Below are positions 8,047 to 16,584 of a stretch of DNA of 64,000 nucleotides, one piece after another. Location: assembly GCF_022346925.1 (NCBI RefSeq), contig NZ_JAKRNJ010000005.1, positions 186,001 through 250,000 on the forward strand. Direction: 5' to 3'. Both the position numbers and the translations under genes were made by a program. The notes under the pieces are model-generated. The model ran no database searches. It worked only from the letters and a program-made list of their open reading frames with translations, and was not told the origin of the DNA. Numbering within the stretch: the stretch's first letter is position 1; each line of letters starts with the position of its first letter. Source of the stretch: Microvirga sp. ACRRW. GTDB taxonomy: Bacteria > Pseudomonadota > Alphaproteobacteria > Rhizobiales > Beijerinckiaceae.

Positions 8047-9540
8047 ATGGCCACCGCCAATGCCCTGATCGCCCGCTTAGAGGCCGCCGAGCCGCAATTC
8101 CGCACGCCTCCGAGCAACCTCGAGGCCGAGCAGGCCCTTTTGGGCGCGATCCTGGTCAATAACGACGCTTATTACCGCGTCTCCGACTTCCTCGAAGCCG
8201 AGCACTTCGTCGAGGATCTGCACCGCCGCATCTACGAGGTCGCGACCGGCCTCATCAAGGCCGGCAAGGTCGCGACGCCGATCACGATGAAGACCTTTTT
8301 GGGCGATCAGGATCTCGGCGGCGTCACCGTCTCGCAATACCTCGCCCGCCTCGCGGCGGAAGCGACGACCGTCATCAACGCCGAGGATTACGGCCGCACG
8401 ATCTACGACCTCGCAATCCGCCGCAGCCTCATCAATATCGGCGAGGACGTCGTCAACAATGCCTTCGACGCTCCCGTCGACAGCTCTCCGCGCGACCAGA
8501 TCGAGGAAGCGGAGCGCCGTCTGTACTCGATCGCCGAAACGGGCCGTACCGACGGCGGTTTCCAGCGTTTTTCCGATGCGCTCACCGCCGCCATCGACAT
8601 GGCGGCTGCCGCCTACAAGCGCGAAGGTGCATTGTCGGGTGTTTCAACGGGCCTCATCGACCTCGACAAGTCCCTCGGCGGCCTTCAGCCTTCCGACCTT
8701 GTCATCCTCGCAGGCCGTCCGGCGATGGGTAAGACCTCGCTGGTGACGAACATCGCCTTCAACATCGCCAAGGCCTACCGGGCCGAGAAGCAGCAGGACG
8801 GCTCGATGAAGACCGTCAACGGCGGCATCGTCGGCTTCTTCTCGCTGGAAATGTCGGCGGAACAGCTCGCCACCCGTATCATCGCGGAACAATCCGGCGT
8901 TCCGTCCTACAAGATCCGCCGCGGCGATATGCGCGAGGACGATTTCTACAAGATCACCGAAGCCGCCCGTGAAATGCAGTCGATCCCTTTCTATATCGAC
9001 CAGACCGGCGGTATCTCGATTGCACAGCTCACGGCCCGCGCGCGGCGCCTCAAGCGTCAGCGCGGTCTCGATGTTCTGATCGTCGACTACCTTCAGCTTC
9101 TCTCAGGCTCGTCGAAGAAGGGCGAGAACCGTGTGCAGGAACTGACCGAGATCACCACCGGCCTCAAGGCGCTCGCCAAGGAACTGTCCGTGCCGCTGAT
9201 CGCTCTGTCCCAGCTCTCCCGTCAGGTGGAATCGCGCGACGACAAACGGCCGCAGCTCTCCGACCTTCGTGAATCGGGCTCTATCGAGCAGGACGCCGAC
9301 GTGGTCATGTTCGTTTACCGCGAAGAATACTATCTGAAGAATAAGGAGCCGAAACCCGGCACCGAAGAATACTTCAAGTGGCAGGCAGAGATGGATCAGG
9401 TTCACGGCAAGGCCGAGGTGATCATCGGCAAGCAGCGTCACGGTCCCACGGGCACCGTGCAGCTCGCCTTCCAGGCCGACATCACCCGCTTCACGAACCT
9501 CGCAGACGAAGACAAGCTACCCGAACGGATCGGCGATTGA
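8047..9540 (+). CDS. dnaB: Replicative DNA helicase DnaB
   Basis: Hexameric 5'-3' helicase that unwinds DNA at the replication fork and binds primase. The 497-residue protein has an N-terminal primase-interaction domain (about residues 20-125), then a RecA-like core with Walker A GRPAMGKTS (223-231), the FFSLEMSAEQL block, Walker B VLIVDYLQLL, and the H4 loop SRQVESRDDKRPQLSDLRESGSIEQ (two blocks). No intein is present. It follows the ribosomal protein cluster, an old bacterial arrangement. The alr reading frame begins close to its stop. Confidence 0.98.
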   Translation: MATANALIARLEAAEPQFRTPPSNLEAEQALLGAILVNNDAYYRVSDFLEAEHFVEDLHRRIYEVATGLIKAGKVATPITMKTFLGDQDLGGVTVSQYLARLAAEATTVINAEDYGRTIYDLAIRRSLINIGEDVVNNAFDAPVDSSPRDQIEEAERRLYSIAETGRTDGGFQRFSDALTAAIDMAAAAYKREGALSGVSTGLIDLDKSLGGLQPSDLVILAGRPAMGKTSLVTNIAFNIAKAYRAEKQQDGSMKTVNGGIVGFFSLEMSAEQLATRIIAEQSGVPSYKIRRGDMREDDFYKITEAAREMQSIPFYIDQTGGISIAQLTARARRLKRQRGLDVLIVDYLQLLSGSSKKGENRVQELTEITTGLKALAKELSVPLIALSQLSRQVESRDDKRPQLSDLRESGSIEQDADVVMFVYREEYYLKNKEPKPGTEEYFKWQAEMDQVHGKAEVIIGKQRHGPTGTVQLAFQADITRFTNLADEDKLPERIGD

Positions 9541-9584
9541 CCAAGACCGAACAGACCAGCACCGCCAGCCGCATTCCAGCGGAC

Positions 9585-10700
9585 ATGGCCGGCGGCCTCC
9601 TCCACATTGACCTCGCGGCGCTTCAGCGAAACTGGCGCACACTGCGCGACAACGCGGGGGGCGCGGAAGCCTCCGCCGTGGTCAAGGCGGATGCTTATGG
9701 CACCGGCATCGAGCAGGCCGTGCCTGCTCTGCACCAGGCAGGATGCCGCACATTCTTCGTGGCGCATATGAGCGAGGCGATCCGCGTTCGTGCGGCTGCA
9801 TCCGATGCGACGATCTACGTGCTCAATGGCCTGTTCCCCGGCACTTGCCCCGTCTACGTCGAGCACAATCTGCGTCCCGTTCTCGGCTCCTTTGAAGAGA
9901 TCGAGGAATGGGCTTCGTTCTGCCGCTCGCAAGGCCAGAAGCGGGAAGCCGCGATCCATGTCGATACCGGCATGAACCGCCTCGGCCTGACAGTCGAACA
10001 GGGTCTCAAGCTGAAAGATCGCAATGACCTGAAGGATTTCGAAACAGCGCTTCTCATGAGCCATTTCGTCAGCGCGGAAGAGAGCGACAACCCGCTCAAT
10101 ATCCGCCAGATCGAATCCTTCAACGCCGTTCGCGAAACGCTTCCCGGCGTGCGTGCATCGCTCGCCAATTCCTCCGGCATTTTCCTGAAAGAGAAGCCGC
10201 ATTTCGATCTCGTGCGTCCGGGTTACGCGCTCTATGGCGGAAACCCGACGCCGGATCGCGACAATCCCATGAGCGCCGTGGTCGGGCTCGAAGCCCGCAT
10301 CGTGCAGCTGCGCTGGGTCGAGGAAGACGACACGGTCGGTTATAACGGGCGCTGGCTCGCGCTGGGCCGCCGCCGCATCGCGACGCTCTCCATCGGCTAT
10401 GCGGACGGCTATCCGCGCTCTGCTAGCGCGCGCGGCAAGAGTGGCGAGGAACTGCTCGCAGGAACGGCTTTCGTCGCCGGACGCCCCTGCCCGTTCGCGG
10501 GCAATGTCTCGATGGACCTGATCGCCATCGACGTGACTGACATTCCCGAGAGCGAGATCAAGCGCGGCGACACCGTGACGATGATCGGCGGCTCTCTGAC
10601 GATCGATGAAGTCGGCCGCCGCGCCGGCACTATCGGCTACGAGATCCTCACGAGCCTAGGTCGCCGTTACGCGCGCCGCTACACTGGGACGCAGAGCTGA
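9585..10700 (+). CDS. alr: Alanine racemase
   Basis: PLP enzyme that makes D-alanine for peptidoglycan. The protein has the PLP-lysine motif VVKADAYGTG, the catalytic-Tyr region SIGYADGYPR and a C-terminal beta domain (AGNVSMDLIAIDV). ATG 9585 gives 371 residues (MAGGLLHIDLAALQRNW), close to the family norm. A TTG at 9537 is in frame, overlaps the dnaB stop as TTGA and would add 16 residues; since ATG 9585 has no good ribosome-binding site, the coupled TTG start is a real alternative. radA overlaps its stop by one base, so alr and radA are probably co-translated. Confidence 0.95.
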   Translation: MAGGLLHIDLAALQRNWRTLRDNAGGAEASAVVKADAYGTGIEQAVPALHQAGCRTFFVAHMSEAIRVRAAASDATIYVLNGLFPGTCPVYVEHNLRPVLGSFEEIEEWASFCRSQGQKREAAIHVDTGMNRLGLTVEQGLKLKDRNDLKDFETALLMSHFVSAEESDNPLNIRQIESFNAVRETLPGVRASLANSSGIFLKEKPHFDLVRPGYALYGGNPTPDRDNPMSAVVGLEARIVQLRWVEEDDTVGYNGRWLALGRRRIATLSIGYADGYPRSASARGKSGEELLAGTAFVAGRPCPFAGNVSMDLIAIDVTDIPESEIKRGDTVTMIGGSLTIDEVGRRAGTIGYEILTSLGRRYARRYTGTQS

Positions 10701-12100
10701 TGGCAAAGCGTCACCCGTCTTTCGTGTGCCAGGAATGCGGCGCCGTCTATAACCGTTGGAAGGGCAAGTGCGAGGCCTGCGGCGGCTGGAACACCATCGC
10801 CGAGGAGACCGGTTCCGCGAGCCCCATGGCGGGGCCTGTCGCGACGCGTCCGTCAAGGGCGAAGGGCCGCATCTTCCCGCTCGAAGGCCTCTCCGGAGAA
10901 ACCAAGGAAGCGCCGCGCACGCCGTCGGGCATCGCGGAACTCGACCGCGTCACTGGCGGCGGTTTCGTGCATGGCTCCATCATCCTGCTCGGCGGCGATC
11001 CCGGCATCGGCAAATCGACGCTGCTCATGCAAGCATCTGCTGCTCTCGCCATGCGCGGCGAGCGCGTGGCCTATATCTCGGGCGAAGAAGCGGTGGCGCA
11101 GGTGCGCCTGCGCGCGGAGCGTCTCGGCCTCGGCCAGGCCCCCGTTGAACTCGCCTCCGAGACCAATGTGGAAGACATCATCGCGACCTTGAGCCAGGGC
11201 CGCCCGCCAGCGCTCGCGATCATCGACTCGATCCAGACTATGTGGACCGAGACGGTGGAATCCGCGCCCGGCACGGTCACTCAGGTGCGCGGCTCGGCGC
11301 AGGCGCTCATCCGCTTCGCGAAGACGACGGGTACCGCGGTCATTCTCGTCGGCCACGTCACCAAGGACGGCCAGATCGCAGGCCCGCGCGTCGTCGAGCA
11401 CATGGTCGATGCGGTCGTGTCGTTCGAAGGCGATACGGGTCACCACTTCCGAATCCTGCGCGCGGTGAAAAACCGCTTCGGCCCCACCGACGAGATCGGC
11501 GTGTTCGAGATGTCGGACCAAGGCTTGCGCGAAGTCCCGAATCCTTCCGAGCTGTTCCTCGCGGGGCGCGACCTCGCCACCGCCGGCACAGCTGTCTTCG
11601 CCGGCATGGAGGGTACACGCCCACTCCTCGTGGAAATCCAGGCGCTCGTCGCGCCCACATCGCTCGGCACGCCGCGCCGCGCAGTCGTAGGTTGGGATCA
11701 GGCTCGCCTTTCCATGGTGCTCGCCGTGCTGGAGGCCCATGGCGGCCTGAAGCTCGGCATGCACGACGTCTACCTCAACGTGGCGGGGGGCCTGCGCATC
11801 ACCGAACCTGCCGCCGACCTCGCGGCTGCTGCGGCTCTCGTCTCGTCTTTGTCCGGCAATCCGCTGCCGCCCGATACGGTCTATTTCGGCGAAATGGGCC
11901 TCTCTGGTGCGATCAGGCCCGTGGCGCAGGAGCAATCCCGCTTGAAGGAAGCCGCCAAGCTCGGCTTCTCCAGCGCGGTTTCTCCGACGCCCCGCATCGA
12001 AAAGAACAAGCCGGAGAAGCTGCCGCTCGCCACGTCCTCCATTGGCCACATCACCGATCTCGTGGCCGGTATCGCCGCGCGCAGGCGCAGGGCTTCGTGA
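10700..12100 (+). CDS. radA: DNA repair protein RadA
   Basis: Branch-migration helicase that acts with RecA in recombination repair. The 466-residue protein has an N-terminal zinc ribbon (CQECG...CEACGGW, residues 10-29), Walker A GGDPGIGKST, the family KNRFGPTDEIG motif and a C-terminal Lon-like domain (GLRITEPAADLAAAAALVSS region). The ATG at 10700 overlaps the alr TGA as TGATG. Motifs and length are normal. Confidence 0.98.
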   Translation: MAKRHPSFVCQECGAVYNRWKGKCEACGGWNTIAEETGSASPMAGPVATRPSRAKGRIFPLEGLSGETKEAPRTPSGIAELDRVTGGGFVHGSIILLGGDPGIGKSTLLMQASAALAMRGERVAYISGEEAVAQVRLRAERLGLGQAPVELASETNVEDIIATLSQGRPPALAIIDSIQTMWTETVESAPGTVTQVRGSAQALIRFAKTTGTAVILVGHVTKDGQIAGPRVVEHMVDAVVSFEGDTGHHFRILRAVKNRFGPTDEIGVFEMSDQGLREVPNPSELFLAGRDLATAGTAVFAGMEGTRPLLVEIQALVAPTSLGTPRRAVVGWDQARLSMVLAVLEAHGGLKLGMHDVYLNVAGGLRITEPAADLAAAAALVSSLSGNPLPPDTVYFGEMGLSGAIRPVAQEQSRLKEAAKLGFSSAVSPTPRIEKNKPEKLPLATSSIGHITDLVAGIAARRRRAS

Positions 12101-12127
12101 GAATCTTCAATCTTCGGCCAGATCTCC

Positions 12128-12143
12128 TAGACCGTTCAGTCTA
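12128..12143. promoter_or_regulatory. Candidate TetR-type operator before the RTX gene
   Basis: The 16-bp sequence TAGACCGTTCAGTCTA has perfect outer arms TAGAC and GTCTA and resembles the TAGACCG-NN-CGGTCTA type of site bound by several TetR-family repressors. It lies 93 nt before the start of the RTX protein gene, just upstream of a TTGAAT that could serve as a -35 element. No TetR gene lies in the window, so the regulator would be encoded elsewhere. Confidence 0.4.
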
Positions 12144-12235
12144 ATTGAATGCTCGTGCTATTTTGTACCATACGTATCTGAGCAAAACCGTCGCCTTAAA
12201 AGCAACGGAATAATTACTGATACGCGGGGGCCCAC

Positions 12236-13123
12236 ATGGCTGTGACTATCAAACTCTCCAACACGACTTTTCTCGAGACGGCTCCGGCTGGCACGGTCAT
12301 CGGTACTCTCAGCCTTGATGGAGCCGCATCGGGCGAGGATACCTCCTACTCTTGGACCCTCAGCGATTTCTTTGACGTCGAGCGTGATCCGGAAACGAAA
12401 GAATATCAGCTCGTGACCAAGGTCGAAGGCAAAGAATTCTTCGATTTCGAGAATGCCGCTCTCAAGGAATTCGCGATCAAGATTTCGTATGAGGACTTCG
12501 ACACCGGCGAGGTCGTCGAGTCGAACTTCGCGCTCTCGGTAACGGACGACGTGAGCGACAACTACAACGTCATTACCGGCAAGTCGAAGAACGACAAGAT
12601 CACCGGCACGGCCGACGCCGACTCGATCCACGGCGGCGCGGGCAACGACAAGATCAATGGCGGAGCCGGCGACGACATCATCAACGGCGGCACAGGCAAG
12701 GACATTCTCACCGGCGGCGCAGGCATGGACACCTTCGTGTTCGACACGCCTGTGAAGAAGGGACACTTCGACCAGATCACCGACTTCAAGTCGGCCGACG
12801 ACACGATCCAGATCAGCCTCGCCTCGCTGAAGGCTTTCAAGGTCAAGGTCGCCAAGCAGGAGGTCCATGACGACCTCATGGGCACCAAGGCCGGCAAGAA
12901 GAAGACTTCCTTCAGCCTCGATAAGGTTTTCGAGAAGGGCAAGCTGGAGAAGAAGTTCTTCAGCATCGGCAAGGCCAAGGATTCCGATGACTTCGTCAAC
13001 TACGACAAGAAGACCGGCTTCGTTTATCTCGACACCGACGGCTCCGGCAAAGGCCAGGGTATCGCCATCGCCAAGCTGAAGCCCGGCACGAGCGTCACGG
13101 TCGACGACTTCGTCTTCATCTAA
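12236..13123 (+). CDS. RTX-type calcium-binding protein, probably type I secreted
   Basis: The 295-residue acidic protein has no Sec signal peptide. Residues 1-105 form a cadherin-like beta domain (LSNTTFLETAPAGTVIGTL and a SWTLSDFFDVE-like strand). Residues about 122-168 hold glycine-aspartate nonapeptide repeats (GGAGNDKIN, GGAGDDIIN, GGTGKDILT, GGAGMDTFV) that bind calcium. The C-terminal 120 residues, with DFKSADDTIQI and LDTDGSGKGQGIAIAKL, resemble the secretion end of type I substrates. The RTX run is short (about four to five repeats). No type I secretion genes are nearby. A strong terminator follows, so it is a single-gene unit. Confidence 0.9.
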   Translation: MAVTIKLSNTTFLETAPAGTVIGTLSLDGAASGEDTSYSWTLSDFFDVERDPETKEYQLVTKVEGKEFFDFENAALKEFAIKISYEDFDTGEVVESNFALSVTDDVSDNYNVITGKSKNDKITGTADADSIHGGAGNDKINGGAGDDIINGGTGKDILTGGAGMDTFVFDTPVKKGHFDQITDFKSADDTIQISLASLKAFKVKVAKQEVHDDLMGTKAGKKKTSFSLDKVFEKGKLEKKFFSIGKAKDSDDFVNYDKKTGFVYLDTDGSGKGQGIAIAKLKPGTSVTVDDFVFI

Positions 13124-13151
13124 GCCAAGACAATTTTCATGTCTCTCCCTT

Positions 13152-13179
13152 AACCCGGCGGTTTCCGCCGGGTTTTTTT
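13152..13179 (+). terminator. Rho-independent terminator after the RTX gene
   Basis: A perfect 10-bp stem AACCCGGCGG/CCGCCGGGTT with a TTT loop (13152-13174), followed by five more T residues. This is a strong intrinsic terminator. Confidence 0.9.
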
Positions 13180-13232
13180 GTGGTCGAAGGCTAGCCTTGA
13201 ACGGTCCATTGACACAGCTTCCAGCCCGAGGG

Positions 13233-13261
13233 GTGACGAAAGCCTCTCTTGAGGCTATACA
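13233..13261 (+). promoter_or_regulatory. Possible promoter of cvpA
   Basis: GTGACG (13233-13238), a 17-nt spacer and TATACA (13256-13261), 58 bp before the cvpA start. Each box matches the consensus at four of six positions, so the call is tentative. The spacer holds a small palindrome, GCCTCTCTTGAGGC. Confidence 0.35.
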
Positions 13262-13318
13262 GCCTGGCCTCAATCCGCGAATGCGGCCCTTGTCCCTGTT
13301 TCTGCGTAGGCTCGGCTC

Positions 13319-13936
13319 ATGCCCTTTTCTGTCCTGGATCTCGTTGTTCTCGGAATCGTCCTGATCTCGGCTCTCCTGGCAGCCGTGCGCGGCTTCACCC
13401 GCGAGGTCCTGGCCATCGTGGCCTGGGTCGTCGCGGCTGCCGCTGCATGGTATCTGCATCCCGCAGCCCTGCCGATCGCGCAGCAATACATCAGCAGCGG
13501 CACGGTGGCCCTGGTAGCGGCCATCGGCGGCATCTTCGTGATTACCCTGATCATCGTGTCGATCATCACGGTCCAGATCTCGGACCTGATTCTCGATTCC
13601 CGCATCGGCGCCATCGACCGGACGCTTGGCCTCGTCTTCGGCGCAGCACGCGGCTTCCTGATCTGCGTGATCGGCTGGGCTTTCCTGGGCTGGCTACTCC
13701 AGGGCAAGGAGCCCGAATGGGCTACTGCCTCGCGAACCCGCCCGGCCATGGAGAACACCCGCGACAGCATCATCGCCATGCTGCCGGAAAACGCGGAAGC
13801 CCTGATCCAGAAGCTCCGGAAGCCTGAACAGGGCAATGAGCCCGTCGAGCCGGCCGAGCCCGATCCTCAGCGTGGCGGCTCCGCCCCTGCCCCGGCGGCC
13901 CCCGCCGCCCCGCAGGCTCCCCCGCGCCGGAGCTGA
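13319..13936 (+). CDS. cvpA: CvpA family membrane protein
   Basis: The 205-residue inner-membrane protein has four hydrophobic segments (LDLVVLGIVLISALLAAVRG, EVLAIVAWVVAAAAAWYL, VALVAAIGGIFVITLIIVSII and GFLICVIGWAFLGWLL), the conserved RGFTRE loop and the DRTLGLVFGAARGFL motif. The last 60 residues form a Pro/Ala/Glu-rich tail, cytoplasmic by inference. CvpA proteins are tied to colicin V production, envelope integrity and purine-linked operons; here, as in E. coli, cvpA lies directly before purF, although two palindromic repeats separate them. The biochemical role remains unclear. Confidence 0.93.
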   Translation: MPFSVLDLVVLGIVLISALLAAVRGFTREVLAIVAWVVAAAAAWYLHPAALPIAQQYISSGTVALVAAIGGIFVITLIIVSIITVQISDLILDSRIGAIDRTLGLVFGAARGFLICVIGWAFLGWLLQGKEPEWATASRTRPAMENTRDSIIAMLPENAEALIQKLRKPEQGNEPVEPAEPDPQRGGSAPAPAAPAAPQAPPRRS

Positions 13937-13959
13937 TCGCCCTTCTGTTCACACCTCTA

Positions 13960-14009
13960 AGCATCGGACCCAAAAGTGGATTTTGCACTTTTGGGATCAA
14001 TCCGATGCT
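13960..14009. repeat. RIME-like palindrome A between cvpA and purF
   Basis: Outer arms AGCATCGGA (13960-13968) and TCCGATGCT (14001-14009), inner arms CCCAAAAGTG (13969-13978) and CACTTTTGGG (13986-13995). The right arm carries a 5-nt bulge. This GCATCGG...AAAAGTG form is widespread between genes of Rhizobiales, from my knowledge of such elements. Confidence 0.85.
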
Positions 14010-14023
14010 TTCTTCTTGGATAA

Positions 14024-14072
14024 GAGCATCGTTTATGCGGAAAACCGGGGCCACTTTTCCGCACGATGCTCT
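14024..14072. repeat. RIME-like palindrome B between cvpA and purF
   Basis: Outer arms AGAGCATCG (from 14023/14024) and CGATGCTCT (14064-14072), inner arms GCGGAAAA (14037-14044) and TTTTCCGC (14055-14062). It lies 14 bp after palindrome A and shares its GCATCG ends, so the pair forms a two-part mosaic element, the layout that gave rhizobial RIMEs their name. Confidence 0.85.
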
Positions 14073-14159
14073 AAGAGCGACAGGAAAACCCATTGGCGTT
14101 TTGCCCTCAGACGATTACATAAGGCTCGCGCCGGTGGGGGCGCGGGTCCCAAGGAAATC

Positions 14160-15650
14160 ATGATGTCTTCCAGGTCTGAGACGTGGCAGGTCACCCCCAA
14201 GAAGGTGGACCTCGACCTCGACGGCGATACCCTGCGTGAAGAATGCGGTGTCTTCGGTATCTACGGTCATCCGGATGCCGCAGCGATCACCGCCCTGGGG
14301 CTTCATGCCCTCCAGCACCGTGGCCAGGAAGCGGCGGGTATCGTCTCCTTCAACGGCGACGTGTTCCATTCCGAGCGCAAGCTGGGCCTTGTGGGCGACA
14401 GCTTCTCCGACCGGGCGATCATCGAACGCCTGGAGGGCCTCTCAGCCATCGGCCATGTGCGCTATTCGACCACCGGCGAGACCGTGCTGCGCAACGTGCA
14501 GCCTCTCTTCGCCGAGCTCGATGGCGGCGGCTTCGCGGTGGCCCATAACGGCAACCTGACCAACGGCCTCACCCTTCGCCGCAACCTCATTCGCGACGGC
14601 GCGATCTGCCAGTCCACCACGGACACGGAGGTGATCGTCCACCTCGTGGCCCGCAGCCGCAAGGACAAGGTTGTCGACCGGTTCGTCGAGGCGATCCAGA
14701 AGATCGAAGGCGCCTATGCTCTCGTGGCCCTCACCAACAAGAAGCTGATCGGCGCTCGCGACCCCATGGGCATCCGCCCGCTGGTGCTGGGCGAGCTTGA
14801 CGGTCGCTACATCCTCACATCCGAGACCTGCGCTCTCGACATCATCGGTGCGCGCTTCATCCGCGACGTCGAGAATGGCGAGTGCGTGGTGATCTCGGAC
14901 AAGGGCGTGGAATCCTTCCGCTTCGCCGACAAGGTACCGCCCCGCCCCTGCATTTTCGAATACATCTATTTCGCCCGTCCCGATTCCATCGTGAACGGCC
15001 GCAGTGTCTATGAAGTCCGCAAGGGCATGGGCCGCGAGCTCGCGGCGGAAGCGCCCGCCAATGCGGATGTGGTGATCCCGGTGCCGGATTCCGGCGTTCC
15101 GGCGGCGCTCGGCTTCGCGCAGAGCTGCGGCCTTCCTTACGAACTCGGCATCATCCGTAACCATTACGTGGGCCGCACCTTTATTCAGCCGACGCAATCC
15201 GTGCGTGAGCTCGGCGTGCGCATGAAGCATTCCGCGAACCGCTCGGCCATCGAGGGCAAGCGCATCGTGCTCGTGGACGACAGCCTCGTGCGCGGCACGA
15301 CCTCGGTAAAGATCGTGCGCATGATGCGCGAGGCCGGCGCGAAGGAAGTCCACTTCCGCATCGCGAGCCCCCCGATTACGCATCCCGACTTCTACGGCAT
15401 CGACACGCCTGAGAAGGAGAAGCTGCTCGCGGCCACCCATAATCTCGAGCAGATGCGTGAGTATATCGGCGCGGATTCGCTGGCCTTCCTGTCCATCGAG
15501 GGCATCTATCGCGCCATGGGCGAGAAGGGCCGCAACCCGACCCAGCCGCAATTCACCGACCATTGCTTCACGGGCGATTACCCGACAGCGCTGACGGACC
15601 TTTCCGTTGCCACGCCGCGCCGCCTCGCTCTGCTGGCCGAAGCCGACTAA
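14160..15650 (+). CDS. purF: Amidophosphoribosyltransferase
   Basis: First committed step of purine synthesis: PRPP plus glutamine gives phosphoribosylamine. The 496-residue protein (ATG 14160 or the adjacent ATG 14163, with AAGGA upstream) has the nucleophile Cys29 in EECGVFGIYG, so about 28 residues are probably removed as a propeptide. LHALQHRGQEAAG marks the glutaminase domain and LVDDSLVRGTTS the PRPP-binding loop. In the B. subtilis type a cluster-ligating Cys is expected in the SPP...FYGID segment; here it reads SPPITHPDFYGID, with Asp. The frame is open upstream of 14160, but the family N-terminus begins here. A short-chain dehydrogenase gene follows after 9 nt. Confidence 0.97.
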   Translation: MMSSRSETWQVTPKKVDLDLDGDTLREECGVFGIYGHPDAAAITALGLHALQHRGQEAAGIVSFNGDVFHSERKLGLVGDSFSDRAIIERLEGLSAIGHVRYSTTGETVLRNVQPLFAELDGGGFAVAHNGNLTNGLTLRRNLIRDGAICQSTTDTEVIVHLVARSRKDKVVDRFVEAIQKIEGAYALVALTNKKLIGARDPMGIRPLVLGELDGRYILTSETCALDIIGARFIRDVENGECVVISDKGVESFRFADKVPPRPCIFEYIYFARPDSIVNGRSVYEVRKGMGRELAAEAPANADVVIPVPDSGVPAALGFAQSCGLPYELGIIRNHYVGRTFIQPTQSVRELGVRMKHSANRSAIEGKRIVLVDDSLVRGTTSVKIVRMMREAGAKEVHFRIASPPITHPDFYGIDTPEKEKLLAATHNLEQMREYIGADSLAFLSIEGIYRAMGEKGRNPTQPQFTDHCFTGDYPTALTDLSVATPRRLALLAEAD

Positions 15651-15659
15651 GGACGATCC

Positions 15660-16403
15660 ATGACCAAGCCTCTCGCAAACCGCGTCGCGGTCGTCACCGG
15701 CGCATCGCGCGGCATCGGCCGCGCGGCGGCCCTCGCGCTTGCGGAAGCCGGTGCGCACATCATCGCCCTCGCCCGGACCCAAGGCGCGCTCGAGAGCCTC
15801 GACGACGAGATCCGCGCCAGGGGTTCTTCCGCAACCCTCGTGCCGGTGAACCTGAAGGATCTCGACGCCATCGACCGCCTGGGCGCGGCGATCTACGAGC
15901 GTTGGGGCAAGCTCGACATCCTCCTCGGCAATGCGGGCCAGCTCGGCGAGCTCGCGCCCATCGCCCATATCGACCAGCCAGTCTGGGACGAGGTAATGAC
16001 CGTGAACGTCACGGCGAATTACCGCCTGCTGCGCTCCTTCGATCCGCTGCTGCGCGCCTCCGACGCCGGACGCGCCATCTTCGTGACCTCGGGCGCAGCC
16101 CACAAGCACAAGGCCTATTGGGGAGTCTACTCCGTCTCGAAGGCGGCACTCGAGGCGCTCGTGCGCACCTATGCCGCCGAGACGGTGACGACGCCCATCC
16201 GCGCCATGCTCATCAACCCCGGCCCGCTGCGCACTTCCATGCGCAAGGCGGCGATGCCGGGCGAAGACCCGCTGACGCTCAAGACCCCGGATGATCTGGC
16301 CCCGCACATCGTGAAGCTTGCCCTGCCCTCATGGGACCAGACAGGCAAGATCTATGATTTCACGCAGGACGGCAAAGTGATCGAGCCGCAGGGCCCAGCA
16401 TAG
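15660..16403 (+). CDS. Short-chain dehydrogenase/reductase
   Basis: The 247-residue Rossmann protein has the cofactor motif TGASRGIG (residues 14-21), the NAG strand motif (GNAGQLGEL), catalytic Ser in VTSGAAHK and the YSVSK active site. A basic residue follows the first glycine motif, as in NADP-preferring members, but cofactor choice is uncertain. An SDR directly after purF is frequent in Rhizobiales, so it is likely to share the purF transcript; its substrate is unknown. A strong terminator follows 27 bp after the stop. Confidence 0.92.
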   Translation: MTKPLANRVAVVTGASRGIGRAAALALAEAGAHIIALARTQGALESLDDEIRARGSSATLVPVNLKDLDAIDRLGAAIYERWGKLDILLGNAGQLGELAPIAHIDQPVWDEVMTVNVTANYRLLRSFDPLLRASDAGRAIFVTSGAAHKHKAYWGVYSVSKAALEALVRTYAAETVTTPIRAMLINPGPLRTSMRKAAMPGEDPLTLKTPDDLAPHIVKLALPSWDQTGKIYDFTQDGKVIEPQGPA

Positions 16404-16430
16404 GCGCAATCGATAGATTGAGGACTTCCA

Positions 16431-16457
16431 AAAGGCAGCTTTCAGAGCTGCCTTTTT
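16431..16457 (+). terminator. Rho-independent terminator after the SDR gene
   Basis: A perfect 10-bp stem AAAGGCAGCT/AGCTGCCTTT (16431-16440 with 16446-16455) with a 5-nt loop, running into TTTTTT. It isolates the restriction-modification gene downstream from the purF unit. Confidence 0.88.
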
Positions 16458-16584
16458 TATGTCGAGACGAAACACAGGAGTCATGAGAATCAAATGCCCT
16501 TGACCCTAGGGCAGTAGAATTTCCCATCGACTCTCTACCGAGAGGTGTATTATTACATTGCGCAACCCTTAGTAGCGCGACGTT

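Noticed and set aside
10853..12049. A 398-codon minus-strand frame
   Set aside because: Shadow of radA; His/Arg-rich with no domain.
14442..16307. A 621-codon minus-strand frame
   Set aside because: Shadow of purF and the SDR gene; no start signal and no recognisable motif.
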